This document shows, piece after piece, positions 14,923 to 22,988 of a stretch of 26,963 nucleotides of DNA (positions are counted from its first letter, which is position 1; the number at the start of each line of letters is the position of its first letter). The notes under the pieces were generated by a model. It had not been told where the DNA came from. It saw nothing but the letters and a program-made list of their open reading frames with translations, and made no database searches. Position numbers and translations under genes: made by a program. Source of the stretch: CAYYAQ01 sp964469555 (GTDB taxonomy: Bacteria; Planctomycetota; UBA1135; UBA2386); the NCBI GenBank assembly GCA_964469555.1, contig CAYYAQ010000066.1, positions 1-26,963 of the forward strand. The letters are read 5' to 3'.

Positions 14923-15914
14923 GGTGACTTCCGACCTCCGCGCCCGAGTTCCTCGAAGTAACGCTTCACGAACCCGCGCTCCTCGACCGGAACGTGGCGG
15001 GAATGCAGCGCGCGTTCTCGAGCCTTCTCGAACTCTCGTTCCTCGTCCTCGGACGGCTCGGCGTCAGTCTTGCCCTTTGGGTTCGGGGCGCGACCGCCGG
15101 TGTTCCCGTCGGTCTCCTCGATCACCGCGACCCTGGTCTTCTTCTTCTTGCCATCGCCTTCCCCCACGAACTTCGGAATCACGAACTCGTCCTTCCCCTG
15201 CAGCGGGAGGATCGGCCTGGGCGGCAGGGTATTGTGCTTGGAACCCGGCGGGTGCTTCGGAGCATCAGGCTTCTTCGGCTTCGGTTCCGTCTCGTCAGCT
15301 TTGGCAGGTTCGTTGTTCTCCTCTGGCTTCTCGTTCTCGTCATCCTTGCCCGCGACCTTCTGCTCGCTGGTGTCCGTACCCTTCTTGGCGTTGGGCCCCT
15401 GCGCGTCCGGCTCCGTCACGCCGTACGGCGAAGGCATGAAATACTGACGACCGAGCGGGCCGATCACCCAGACCAACACAAGCAGCGGAAGCACCCACAA
15501 CAGACGGCGAGCCGGGCGGCGCCAGAGCTGACCGCGGCGTGCGGCGGGCAGCTCGGCGATGGACTGCGACAGATCCTCCTCCAGCCACCTGGTAGCGGCG
15601 TCGGTGCGACGCTCGCGCATCGACCACCACGTCATCAGCCGGTCCTGTAGGCCGAGTACTCCGTCCGCGGACTGGAGGGACAGACCGGGGTGCAAGGTAT
15701 GCCACGCAGCCACGACACCGAGCCAACCCAATCCGACCCACAACACGTCCGTGTAGATCGAGGGGTAGAGCCAATCGATCAGATAAAGCGCCATGCCGAC
15801 GAAGAGACCGTGGGTAGCGAGACTCGCGACGGTGAACCAAAGACGGCGCCACACAGCCGTCGATCGCACGAACTTCGCGATCGTCAGCGCTTGCGGTTCT
15901 CTTCGCCTGCTCAC
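14919..15914 (-). CDS. three-TM membrane protein with charged C-terminal region (DUF4175-like N-terminus)
   Basis: The product is 331 residues. Hydrophobic segments lie at ~25-50, ~56-74 and ~137-155. Between the second and third is a helix-rich stretch (DGVLGLQDRLMTWWSMRERR, RWLEEDLSQSIAEL) that recalls the N-terminal part of DUF4175-type proteins. After the third segment comes a long low-complexity region rich in Lys, Glu, Asp and Pro, then a short helical C-terminus. The start is GTG, 3 nt after the DUF4340 stop; its own stop overlaps the DUF58 start by 4 nt. The position in the cluster suggests a membrane partner of the DUF58 and VWA proteins; the function is unknown. Confidence 0.7.
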   Translation of the reverse strand: MSRRREPQALTIAKFVRSTAVWRRLWFTVASLATHGLFVGMALYLIDWLYPSIYTDVLWVGLGWLGVVAAWHTLHPGLSLQSADGVLGLQDRLMTWWSMRERRTDAATRWLEEDLSQSIAELPAARRGQLWRRPARRLLWVLPLLVLVWVIGPLGRQYFMPSPYGVTEPDAQGPNAKKGTDTSEQKVAGKDDENEKPEENNEPAKADETEPKPKKPDAPKHPPGSKHNTLPPRPILPLQGKDEFVIPKFVGEGDGKKKKTRVAVIEETDGNTGGRAPNPKGKTDAEPSEDEEREFEKARERALHSRHVPVEERGFVKRYFEELGRGGRKSP

Positions 15915-15917
15915 GGG

Positions 15918-17006
15918 CTACTTCGTGCGGAACAGGTCCTTGGGGTCCTGACGACGGAACGCGCCAACGTATATGTCCGCGATGTAGAACTGGAACCTGT
16001 GGTTCGACGAGATGGCCAGACAACTCGCTCTCATGTCCGTTTCCACGCCCGCGCGCAACACATACTCCGCCCCGTCCTTGAGCGTCGCGCGCACCTCTAC
16101 CTCGTTGCCGTTGACGTCCTGCACGATCTTCTCCCGCTTGAACTCGTCTGCAGTCATGCTCGTGAATCGATTCACGAGCTCGGTGACGGAACGCTCACCC
16201 TTGTGGATGACTTCGCCGAGAGTCGAGAGGTCCAGCTTCTGCGAACCCTGCATGCACTTGTCGGCGATCGGAACCCACTGATCCGCGGAACCCTTCTTTC
16301 TCTTGAAGCCGGCGCTACCGAGGGCGTTCAGGAAATAGAAGCTCTCTACCTCGCTGAGCAGGAACTCGTGGATCTTCTTGTCCGCCCAGTCAGACGGGCG
16401 CAGCGACACGCGCCAAGTGCGGTCCTTGGGTTCGTAGATGACGACTTCCCGCGGACGATCAGGGCGGCACACGTAGTAGCCCTCGACATCCTTCAAGTCG
16501 GCGCCGCCACCCAGCGTCGATTTGCCGAGAATGAGCGTCGCGAGATCCGGGCCCTGCGGTCCACGTAGGCACCGGATGATGATGCCGGTCGCCTCCGTCA
16601 ACTGCTGTTTTTCGCGGAACTCATCGGTGACGTTCTCCGCCGGAACGAGCGCGTCTTGGTCGAGGGTCAGGGAGGCGATGTGTTCGAGGAGGTCGCCGTC
16701 GACGAGTCGGGGGTCTATCGCCAAGCCACTGAAGTTCAGGTCGTTCAGGAGCGACCAACCCTCGCCCTCACGCTGGAAGACGACGCTCTCGAACTGCTGC
16801 TCTAGTGGAATGTTCTGCGCCGTGATCACGTCCTGGGACTTCCTTCGCCTGATCTCGATCACGCTCACGAGTTCGCGGCTGAAACCGGGAAACAGTAGCT
16901 GCACGGCGTTCGGGTCGACGAAGTCCTCGACGTCGTCGGAGATCGTGATCCAGCACGGCACCACGAGGACAGCGGCGAGAATCGCTAGGATGATATTGAT
17001 GCGCAT
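15918..17006 (-). CDS. DUF4340 domain protein
   Basis: The product is 362 residues with an N-terminal membrane anchor or signal (INIILAILAAVLVVPCWITI). The body alternates beta strands in the DUF4340 pattern: a 'WSLLNDLNFSGLAIDPRLVDGDLLEHIASL' stretch, a loop with 'LILGKSTLGGGADLKDVEGYYVCRPDRPREVVIYEP', and repeats of this type toward the C-terminus. DUF4340 proteins regularly follow GldG-like genes in ABC clusters, exactly as here (17-nt gap). GAGGTG lies 4 nt before the ATG. The role is unknown but is probably on the outer face of the membrane, with the ABC complex. Confidence 0.8.
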   Translation of the reverse strand: MRINIILAILAAVLVVPCWITISDDVEDFVDPNAVQLLFPGFSRELVSVIEIRRRKSQDVITAQNIPLEQQFESVVFQREGEGWSLLNDLNFSGLAIDPRLVDGDLLEHIASLTLDQDALVPAENVTDEFREKQQLTEATGIIIRCLRGPQGPDLATLILGKSTLGGGADLKDVEGYYVCRPDRPREVVIYEPKDRTWRVSLRPSDWADKKIHEFLLSEVESFYFLNALGSAGFKRKKGSADQWVPIADKCMQGSQKLDLSTLGEVIHKGERSVTELVNRFTSMTADEFKREKIVQDVNGNEVEVRATLKDGAEYVLRAGVETDMRASCLAISSNHRFQFYIADIYVGAFRRQDPKDLFRTK

Positions 17007-17023
17007 GTTTCACCTCGGGCGGA

Positions 17024-18379
17024 CTACCACCGCGCCAGGAACGCGCGCTTCTTCGCGCGCCGACTGAGCCAGATTCCGATTCCGAGGAGCAGGAGTATCG
17101 ACACCGGGCCGAGCACGTTGGTCAAGCGGAGAAAGGACGCCCGGGACATGAGTCGTTCGCGAAACTCCTCTTCGGTTTCCTGATTCGCGACGTCACGCTT
17201 GATGAACTTCATCGTCCGATCGGTCGGTCGCTTGTTCTGAAGTGCGCCCAGGTCTCGCTCCCCTGCCAACCAGTCCAGGAGGTTCTTTACGAAGAGCTGT
17301 GCGCGGCCACCCTGACGGTCCACCGGGCCGTAGAGCGGCAGCATGTGACTCGAATCCGGCTGTTGGTAGACGCCGGCTATGAAGTCATCCCGGATGAACG
17401 TCGCATCGCCGATCACGACGAGAGTCCCGGACTTCGACCCCTTCAAGAGCTTGCTCTCCTCAACCTGTGGCGTTGCCTCGACCTTCGCTGGTTTTGGAAG
17501 AGCTTCGTCCTTGCCCGCGGGCTTTTTTTCCGGCTTCTTCTCCTCGCCCCAGTCTTCGTCCTCTTTCTTCTTCTTCTTCGCGGCCGCAGCGGCGGCCACC
17601 GGTGAAATCGGGATGTCCTTGTCTGCGAAGAAGGAGGTGAACTCGCCCTCCAGGTGCACCATCAGCGAGAATTGCCGGGGGGTGGCCGGCCGCATGTTCT
17701 GCTTCGCGATCGACCAACGGCGCAAGTTCTGCTCGCGCTGCTGGAAGTCGGGAGCTTCATCGAACGGGTCGATCGGCAACATGTTCGGCGGTTCGACCCA
17801 ACTGAGAGGCGTCGTCCGCAGCAACACCTCGCCGGTAATGCCCACCGGCAGGGTCTTCATCAACTCGACCGGGCAGGGCCAGAACATGCCGGGAGCACCC
17901 ATGGCGAGGATCAACTTGATCAGCTCGTGGTCCTTGGCCATGCCCGGCTGGACCTTCTGCTTGTACTGTTCTGCGAGTACCGGATCGACTTTCCCGCTCG
18001 AGTCCCTGGCCATGCTCTCGACGAGCGCGTGCCAGTCGTCGTTGGCTGCCTCGAACATGAACGGATAGAGAATCGGGTTGGCACGCGCCTGTCCCGTCTT
18101 TCGGTCCTGCCGCGCATCGTAGAAGAGCTGTTGTACGCCGGGGACACCATCGCCGACGATCTGGTTGCGCACCTCGACGCCGTACGTCTTGAGCATGTCT
18201 TCGAAGCGCCACTTCGCGAGCGCCGCATCGAACGGCACGACCGTGCCGCGGAATGCCCGGTCCCTGCGAACCTCCAGCTCGCAGGTGTCCGCGAAGATCA
18301 CCAGCTTGCCGCCGCGCACGTCCCTCACGAGGCCCGCCGTCAGGTGCCCCAGCAGGTGCATGTTGGTCTCCTGGAACAT
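17024..18379 (-). CDS. GldG-like ABC auxiliary protein, C-terminal part (interrupted at gap)
   Basis: This 451-codon frame is the distal part of the GldG/ABC-transporter auxiliary protein whose N-terminal part lies beyond the N gap. It holds GGKLVIFADTCELEV, WRFEDMLKTYGVEVRNQIVGDG, a long Ala/Lys/Glu-rich linker (~260-305), GTLVVIGDATFIRDDFI and, near the end, a membrane helix (VSILLLLGIGIWLSRR). The sequence from the gap edge to here is in the same frame and looks protein-like (WGSTDQLAEAGGFGGS), but a TAG at 18383-18385 interrupts it just before the ATG at 18379. There is no ribosome-binding site for that ATG. I take this as one gene damaged by gap-edge sequence error; a true split gene or pseudogene is possible. 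Confidence 0.7.
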   Translation of the reverse strand: MFQETNMHLLGHLTAGLVRDVRGGKLVIFADTCELEVRRDRAFRGTVVPFDAALAKWRFEDMLKTYGVEVRNQIVGDGVPGVQQLFYDARQDRKTGQARANPILYPFMFEAANDDWHALVESMARDSSGKVDPVLAEQYKQKVQPGMAKDHELIKLILAMGAPGMFWPCPVELMKTLPVGITGEVLLRTTPLSWVEPPNMLPIDPFDEAPDFQQREQNLRRWSIAKQNMRPATPRQFSLMVHLEGEFTSFFADKDIPISPVAAAAAAKKKKKEDEDWGEEKKPEKKPAGKDEALPKPAKVEATPQVEESKLLKGSKSGTLVVIGDATFIRDDFIAGVYQQPDSSHMLPLYGPVDRQGGRAQLFVKNLLDWLAGERDLGALQNKRPTDRTMKFIKRDVANQETEEEFRERLMSRASFLRLTNVLGPVSILLLLGIGIWLSRRAKKRAFLARW

Positions 18380-18382
18380 CCA

Positions 18383-18385
18383 CTA
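18383..18385 (-). other. in-frame TAG interrupting the GldG-like gene near the assembly gap
   Basis: The stop lies 54 bases from the N run, in the frame that continues into the C-terminal part. A one-base change would make it a sense codon. Confidence 0.6.
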
Positions 18386-18438
18386 CGAGCCGCCGAAGCC
18401 ACCCGCCTCCGCGAGCTGGTCGGTGCTGCCCCACCGCG

Positions 18439-18448
18439 NNNNNNNNNN
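18439..18448. other. assembly gap (10 N) inside the GldG-like gene
   Basis: Ten Ns separate the N-terminal part (19218 to 18449) from the rest. The true length is unknown, so relative reading frames across it carry no information. Confidence 0.95.
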
Positions 18449-19218
18449 TTCGGCCTGATCAGCAACGCGATCTTGATGTCCTCCGGGATCAGTTGGCCCT
18501 TCGTGATGTCGATCGGTCGGAGGTCGTACTCGCGACCGAACATCCGCATCAGGTGATTGAAACCCTGGGGAGGCGTCTTCTCTTCGGTACTGAAGCTCAG
18601 GCCGCGCCCTCCCGGTCGACTCCGAAAGGCGAGCACGCCGATCTTGGGCCGCTCCGTCATGGTCAACCGCTTGATGAGGGGCGTCAGACCACGCTCGTAG
18701 AACGCCGTCGAGTGTCTGCCTTGTGGCGGGAAAGGCATGTACGAAATGATCTCTTGTTTGCGACCGCCGTAGCGCAGGCGTAGTCCCTGCCAGATGTCCA
18801 TCCGCGTGACGCCGCGGCCCGACCTGTCCTCGGCCATGCGCGGAGTCATGCCGAGGCGTTCGGCGGTCTCACGCTGCGTCTTGTTCGTGAGCGGATCGAT
18901 GAACTGAACCCTCAGCTTGCCGCCGCTGAGCTTCTCATACTCTTCCAGCAGGTTTACCATCGCCGCGCGCTTGGACTGATCGAGAATCGGCAGGCTCTGC
19001 TTGGGGGTGAAGTAGGCCTCGATGATGAGCCGGTCTTCGAGCCGACTCAGGACCTTCTGCGTCGACTCAGTCAACGTGTAGAGCCCGTCGGCGGTCATGT
19101 CCCCGCGGGTTCGATAACGGGTGCCGAGAAACGTGATCTCAGACAACACGATGAAAAGGAGGATGAGTCGCACCGCAGTGCGACCAACGAATCCCGTTGG
19201 GAGTGCGTTTCTCGTCAT
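18449..19218 (-). CDS. GldG-like ABC auxiliary protein, N-terminal part (ends at gap)
   Basis: About 256 residues are readable up to the gap. A membrane helix (AVRLILLFIVLSEITFLG) is followed by the GldG pattern: DMTADGLYTLTESTQKVLSRLEDRLIIEAYFT, VNLLEEYEKLSGGKLRVQFIDP, then a long segment with 'RLTMTERPKIGVLAF' and 'MRMFGREYDLRPIDITKGQLIPEDIKIALLIRP', which leads into the solvent-exposed domain continued beyond the Ns. In gliding bacteroidetes GldG works with GldA and GldF; in other phyla such ABC systems have no known motility role. ATG at 19218 is 3 nt after the permease stop. Confidence 0.8.
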
Positions 19219-19221
19219 GGC

Positions 19222-19965
19222 CTACCCCTTGACCTTCTTGCCGTAGAGGACCAGCGCGGTCGCGTGCAGGAAGAACACGCAAAACGCCGCGTAGAAGACG
19301 AGATCTCCGGTATCGGCGACTCCGCGCGAGATGCTACCGAAGTACTGCTGCGGACTCAGCGCGAGAATGAACAGGACGACGTGGTCCCCACCGAGCCATA
19401 CAGGGACCTCCCCGATCAGGAGCGGTCCCCAGACCCCGACGAGGAAGAGCAACCCCAACATCACGACGGACAAGATCAGCGCGATGATCTGATCACGGGT
19501 GACGCTCGACCAGAACATCCCAACCGCGACATACGACGCCGCCATCAACAGCGCCGCGAAGTAGGTCGCGATCACAGGGTACCAGTCCAACGTCCCCACG
19601 GACCCCATCGTGATCGGCAGCCCCAGGGTGAGCAGCAGCAGCAAGGCGAGGTAGCTCATCGACGCGAGGAACTTGCCGGCGATCAGCTGCGGGATCGTCA
19701 CGGGAAAGGTCAGCAGGAGCTCGAGCGTGCCCGCTTTGCGCTCTTCTGCCCACAGACGCATCGTCAGCGCCGGGATGAAGAAGAGAAACACCAGAGGCAA
19801 GGCCACGAACCAGTTCGTCATGTCTGCCGGGAACCCCGGATTCAACGTGAAGACCGCGCCCACGCCGCACACGATGAAAAGGAAGAGCAACCCGAACACG
19901 TATGCGATCGGCGAGCAGAAGTAGGCCTTCATCTCGCGTTGCATCACGATGATGGTTTCACGCAT
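19222..19965 (-). CDS. ABC-2 type permease (GldF-like)
   Basis: The 247-residue product begins with MRETIIVMQREMKAYFCSPIAYVFGLLF, the hallmark of GldF/ABC-2 permeases, and has about six membrane segments, including FVALPLVFLFFIPALTMRLWAEERKAGTLELLLTFPV, where the RLWAEERKxGTxELL motif contacts the ATPase. It forms the transmembrane half of an exporter or mechanotransducing ABC complex with the ATPase encoded directly upstream (8-bp overlap) and the GldG-like protein encoded directly downstream (3-nt gap). The substrate is unknown. Confidence 0.9.
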   Translation of the reverse strand: MRETIIVMQREMKAYFCSPIAYVFGLLFLFIVCGVGAVFTLNPGFPADMTNWFVALPLVFLFFIPALTMRLWAEERKAGTLELLLTFPVTIPQLIAGKFLASMSYLALLLLLTLGLPITMGSVGTLDWYPVIATYFAALLMAASYVAVGMFWSSVTRDQIIALILSVVMLGLLFLVGVWGPLLIGEVPVWLGGDHVVLFILALSPQQYFGSISRGVADTGDLVFYAAFCVFFLHATALVLYGKKVKG

Positions 19966-20917
19966 CGCCGGCCTCCACCTGCTCGTGGAGCGTCTTGGCG
20001 TGAAAGACCTGTTCCAGCGTGCCCTTTTCGCGCCAGATGCCGAGCAGGGCCCAGTCGTTCTTGACGATCAGGTGGGCGATGCCCTCTTCGACCGCCACGG
20101 TGGTTTCGTTCACCGACACACGGTAGACGCTCACGTCGCCGTCTTGCGAGACAATCTCAGCAGGCACCGATTCGCCGAGCAACTCGCGGAGCTGGGACAA
20201 GACGCTTTCACTCGGGCCGCGCACGCGAAGGTGCACGTCTCCGCCAGGCAGGCCGCTGAGCAAGTCAGCGAGGCTACCGTCGGCGACGAGCTTGCCGAGG
20301 CTGATGATCAGGATTCGCGAGCACGACGCCTCGACTTCCTGAAGGATGTGGGTCGAGACCATCACCGTGTGCTCCTCGCCCAGCTGCTTGATGAGCTTGC
20401 GCACTTCGACGATCTGGTTCGGGTCGAGACCGGATGTCGGTTCGTCGAGAATCAGCACCTTGGGACGGTGAATCATCGCCTGGGCCAGGCCGACGCGCTG
20501 TTTGTAGCCCTTGGACAACTCGAGGATGTTCTTGCCCGTGACACGCTCGAGACCGCAGAGGTCGATGACGCGAGAGAGCGCGCTGGTCAGTTCCTTGCCG
20601 GGGACGCCGCGGATGCGCCCGGTGAAGCGCAGGTAGTCATCGACGCGCATCTCGTAGTAGAGCGGCGTGGACTCGGGCAGGTAGCCGATGCGTCGGCGTA
20701 CCTGCAGGGAATCCCAGACGACATCCAATCCATCGATGGTGGCCCGCCCCTCAGTTGGAAGCAGGAACCCGGTCAGGATCTTCATCGTCGTGGATTTTCC
20801 CGCGCCATTCGGGCCCAGGAAACCGACCACCTCGCCCTTGGCGACCTCGAACGAGACCCCCTTGAGAGCGTAGGCAATCCCGTCATAGCTCTTCTTGAGC
20901 TGAGCGACACTGATCAT
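19958..20917 (-). CDS. ABC transporter ATPase (GldA-like)
   Basis: The nucleotide-binding protein has 319 residues with Walker A GPNGAGKST (35-43), the Q-loop region IGYLPESTPLY, the signature LSKGYKQRVGL (134-144), Walker B VLILDEP (154-160) and the switch His in VSTH (190). A C-terminal domain of about 100 residues (from ~215) with a DUF4162-like pattern is typical of drug- and GldA-type ATPases. It is the first gene of the ABC block, 67 nt downstream of rho on the same strand. No convincing terminator was seen between rho and it, so read-through from rho is possible. Confidence 0.93.
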   Translation of the reverse strand: MISVAQLKKSYDGIAYALKGVSFEVAKGEVVGFLGPNGAGKSTTMKILTGFLLPTEGRATIDGLDVVWDSLQVRRRIGYLPESTPLYYEMRVDDYLRFTGRIRGVPGKELTSALSRVIDLCGLERVTGKNILELSKGYKQRVGLAQAMIHRPKVLILDEPTSGLDPNQIVEVRKLIKQLGEEHTVMVSTHILQEVEASCSRILIISLGKLVADGSLADLLSGLPGGDVHLRVRGPSESVLSQLRELLGESVPAEIVSQDGDVSVYRVSVNETTVAVEEGIAHLIVKNDWALLGIWREKGTLEQVFHAKTLHEQVEAGDA

Positions 20918-20984
20918 GGGTGGAACGGATCAGGCAGGAAACGGGGCCCGCGAGCTGTGCGGAATCGCCCGTCGAAAAGGTGTG

Positions 20985-22247
20985 CTATTCGTCAACGCGG
21001 AAGGACGTCAGAAACTCTGCATTGTTGTGCGTCTTCATCACGCGATCGATGAGAAGGGGCATCGCGTCCAAGACATTCATGCGCGCCAGAACTCTGCGCA
21101 AAGTGTAGAGCTGGGTCACCACCGCCTCGGGCAAGAGTAGCTCTTCCTTTCGGGTTCCGGACATCTCGATGTCGATTGCGGGGTAGATCCGGCGCTCCGA
21201 GAGCTGGCGATTCAGCACCAACTCCATGTTGCCGGTTCCCTTGAACTCCTCGAAGATCACCTGGTCCATGCGGGAACCGGTGTCGACGAGGGTCGTCGCG
21301 AGGATCGTGAGCGAACCGCCCTCCTCGCACTTGCGGGCGGATCCAAAGAACTTCTTCGGGTATTCGATGACGTTGGCGCCGATGCCGCCTGACATCGTGT
21401 GGCCACCGCGGCCACCCATGTCGGAGTTGTAGGCGCGGGTCAAGCGAGTGATCGAGTCCAGGAGGATCACGACATCACGACCGGTCTCGACCAGGCGGTG
21501 CGCGCGCTTCATCGCCATCTCGGCGACCCTGATGTGATTCTTCGGTCCCTCGTCCAGTGTCGACACGAGAACTTCGCATCGATCACCGGTCGCCGAGCGG
21601 CGCCAACCCGTCGCTTCTTCCGGTCGCTCATCGACAAGCAACACGATGACGTGACACTCCGGATAGCGGGTCGATATCGCGCCGCAGATCTTCTGCATCA
21701 AGACCGTCTTGCCCGACCGCGGCGGTGCGACGATCAAGCCGCGCTGTCCGGCTCCGATCGGACACAACAAGTCGATGATCCGCAGGCTGACGTCACCGTC
21801 ATCTGGCTCGAGAACGAACTGCGGCTCGGGATCGATGACCGTGAGATCCTTGAAGAAGGGACGCTTCGCGGACTCTTCCGGGGCCAGCCCATCGACGCTG
21901 TCGACAGTCCCGAGGGTCAGACGCCTGGCACCCCTGTTCGGCGTGCCGGCCTTCCCGACGATCTCGCTGCCCGGGAAGATGCGGTGCTGCTTGATCAGCA
22001 TCGCCGGGACGTACACGTCCTGGTCAGGTTCCTCCGCCGCCGTGTAGCTGTTCTTGGGCTGACGAAGCCAACCCGAGTTGTCTTTTTGCACGTCGATAAC
22101 CCCGCGGACTTCTTCCGTGGGATCTTCGATTTCCGGCATCGTCTCCGCGCTGGCCTTGTTGCCCCCGCGCTTGCGACGCCGCCGCCGGCGCCATTTCTTG
22201 CCGGAATCACCGGAGCTTTGCTTCGAGGAGCTTTCTACATTTGTCAT
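20985..22247 (-). CDS. rho: transcription termination factor Rho
   Basis: Rho is the hexameric RNA helicase that ends many transcripts. The 420-residue product has the OB-fold RNA-binding region (~45-130), Walker A APPRSGKT (174-181), Walker B DVVILLDS and the conserved EEGGSLTILATTLVDTGSRMD and FKGTGNMEL motifs. The N-terminal helical Rho_N domain is replaced by a short basic segment (KKWRRRRRRKRGG, 17-29). The Q-loop region (DERPEEATGWRRSATGDRCEVLVST) is three residues longer than in E. coli and lacks the Lys of its 'LVKGE'; the R-loop (YNSDMGGRGGHTMSGG) also lacks the Lys of E. coli 'ASGKVLTGG'. The catalytic parts are intact, so it should be a working Rho with an altered secondary RNA site. 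ATG at 22247 lies 8 nt after a 12-bp palindrome. Confidence 0.95.
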   Translation of the reverse strand: MTNVESSSKQSSGDSGKKWRRRRRRKRGGNKASAETMPEIEDPTEEVRGVIDVQKDNSGWLRQPKNSYTAAEEPDQDVYVPAMLIKQHRIFPGSEIVGKAGTPNRGARRLTLGTVDSVDGLAPEESAKRPFFKDLTVIDPEPQFVLEPDDGDVSLRIIDLLCPIGAGQRGLIVAPPRSGKTVLMQKICGAISTRYPECHVIVLLVDERPEEATGWRRSATGDRCEVLVSTLDEGPKNHIRVAEMAMKRAHRLVETGRDVVILLDSITRLTRAYNSDMGGRGGHTMSGGIGANVIEYPKKFFGSARKCEEGGSLTILATTLVDTGSRMDQVIFEEFKGTGNMELVLNRQLSERRIYPAIDIEMSGTRKEELLLPEAVVTQLYTLRRVLARMNVLDAMPLLIDRVMKTHNNAEFLTSFRVDE

Positions 22248-22254
22248 GGACTCA

Positions 22255-22266
22255 TCCCATATGGGA
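22255..22266. promoter_or_regulatory. 12-bp perfect palindrome before rho
   Basis: TCCCATATGGGA is a perfect inverted repeat just upstream of the rho start codon (7 nt between them). It could be an operator or a stem that covers the ribosome-binding region; no second copy was found nearby. Confidence 0.4.
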
Positions 22267-22486
22267 CATACCGCGAGTGGGCAGCGTCACGGTGCTAATC
22301 GATGGGAAACACGTCGGAACAGCGGGGCGAACACATCGCGAATCCGGCGGACCCTCGGGGGGGCCTTTCTCTTCTCAAGTGCGGATAGATCAGGATGGCC
22401 GCCTTCAGGTCTTCCAGAGTCCCGAGCGAATGAAGCGTCGGGGCCGGAAAGTCCTGTCGGGACGACCGTGAATCGCGTCCGGGGGG

Positions 22487-22559
22487 CCGACAAGATTGTC
22501 GGTCGACTCGGATCGCATCCGATTTGCAATGGAGCAATACTGGCTCGCCGGTCCGCGAG
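22487..22559. other. four consecutive small hairpins (candidate structured RNA or leader)
   Basis: In 73 bases four perfect stems follow one another: CCGACAA/TTGTCGG (22487-22502), TCGGAT/ATCCGA (22508-22522), TTGC/GCAA (22524-22537) and CTCGC/GCGAG (22544-22559). They could belong to a rho leader (minus strand), a clpP leader (plus strand) or a small RNA; the sequence does not decide. Confidence 0.35.
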
Positions 22560-22988
22560 AAGATCGGCTTGCGTGGGCGAGAACCTGACCGTTGTGATTG
22601 GGTCGGGTGTCTCAGTCGAGCGAAGCTGCAGCCGGTGGGGTGAGTTCCGAGCGGTATTTTCACAAACCCCTCGATCAGGGATCGCCCACTCAGTTCTCGT
22701 CAGGAAATCCCAATATGCCCGCCGGCTGACAGTTCGGGCAACTGCGGTCGCAATCGCCCTCGACACTCCGCAACCTAGCCCTGCCCAAGGGAATGCGCAA
22801 GCCTGCCAGATGAGTTTTTTGGCCCCCGATCGAGACCGATCTCGGGCTTGTTTCCCGCGATGGCATCGACTAATCCCTTGCGCGGTAATGCTCTGGACAA
22901 ATCCCCACCTGAGCCCCTCAACCCGGGCCCGGTCAGGACCCGAAGAGCCCTTTTGGCAGGCCTTTTGATTCACAGTGAAGAACGCCTC

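Larger units (their letters stand above)
22248..22988. other. 741-bp divergent intergenic region between rho and clpP
   Basis: No gene is supported here. The open frames that cross it run antisense to rho or clpP and have Arg/Pro/Ser-rich, shadow-like composition. It holds the palindrome at 22255-22266, a series of small hairpins at 22487-22559 and weak stems near 22828-22850 (CGAGA/TCTCG). It must carry the promoters of both genes, but I could not assign them with confidence. I saw no tRNA, RNase P RNA or SRP RNA motif. Confidence 0.6.

Noticed and set aside
18383..18385. TAG as a recoded (pyrrolysine) codon in the GldG-like gene
   Set aside because: No pylT or pylS and no downstream insertion-like signal; the closeness to an N gap makes error or decay far more likely.
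22440..22480. GGAAAGTCC-like segment suggesting RNase P RNA
   Set aside because: The other conserved RNase P segments (for example ACAGAAA...GGCTTA) and the P4 pairing were not found.
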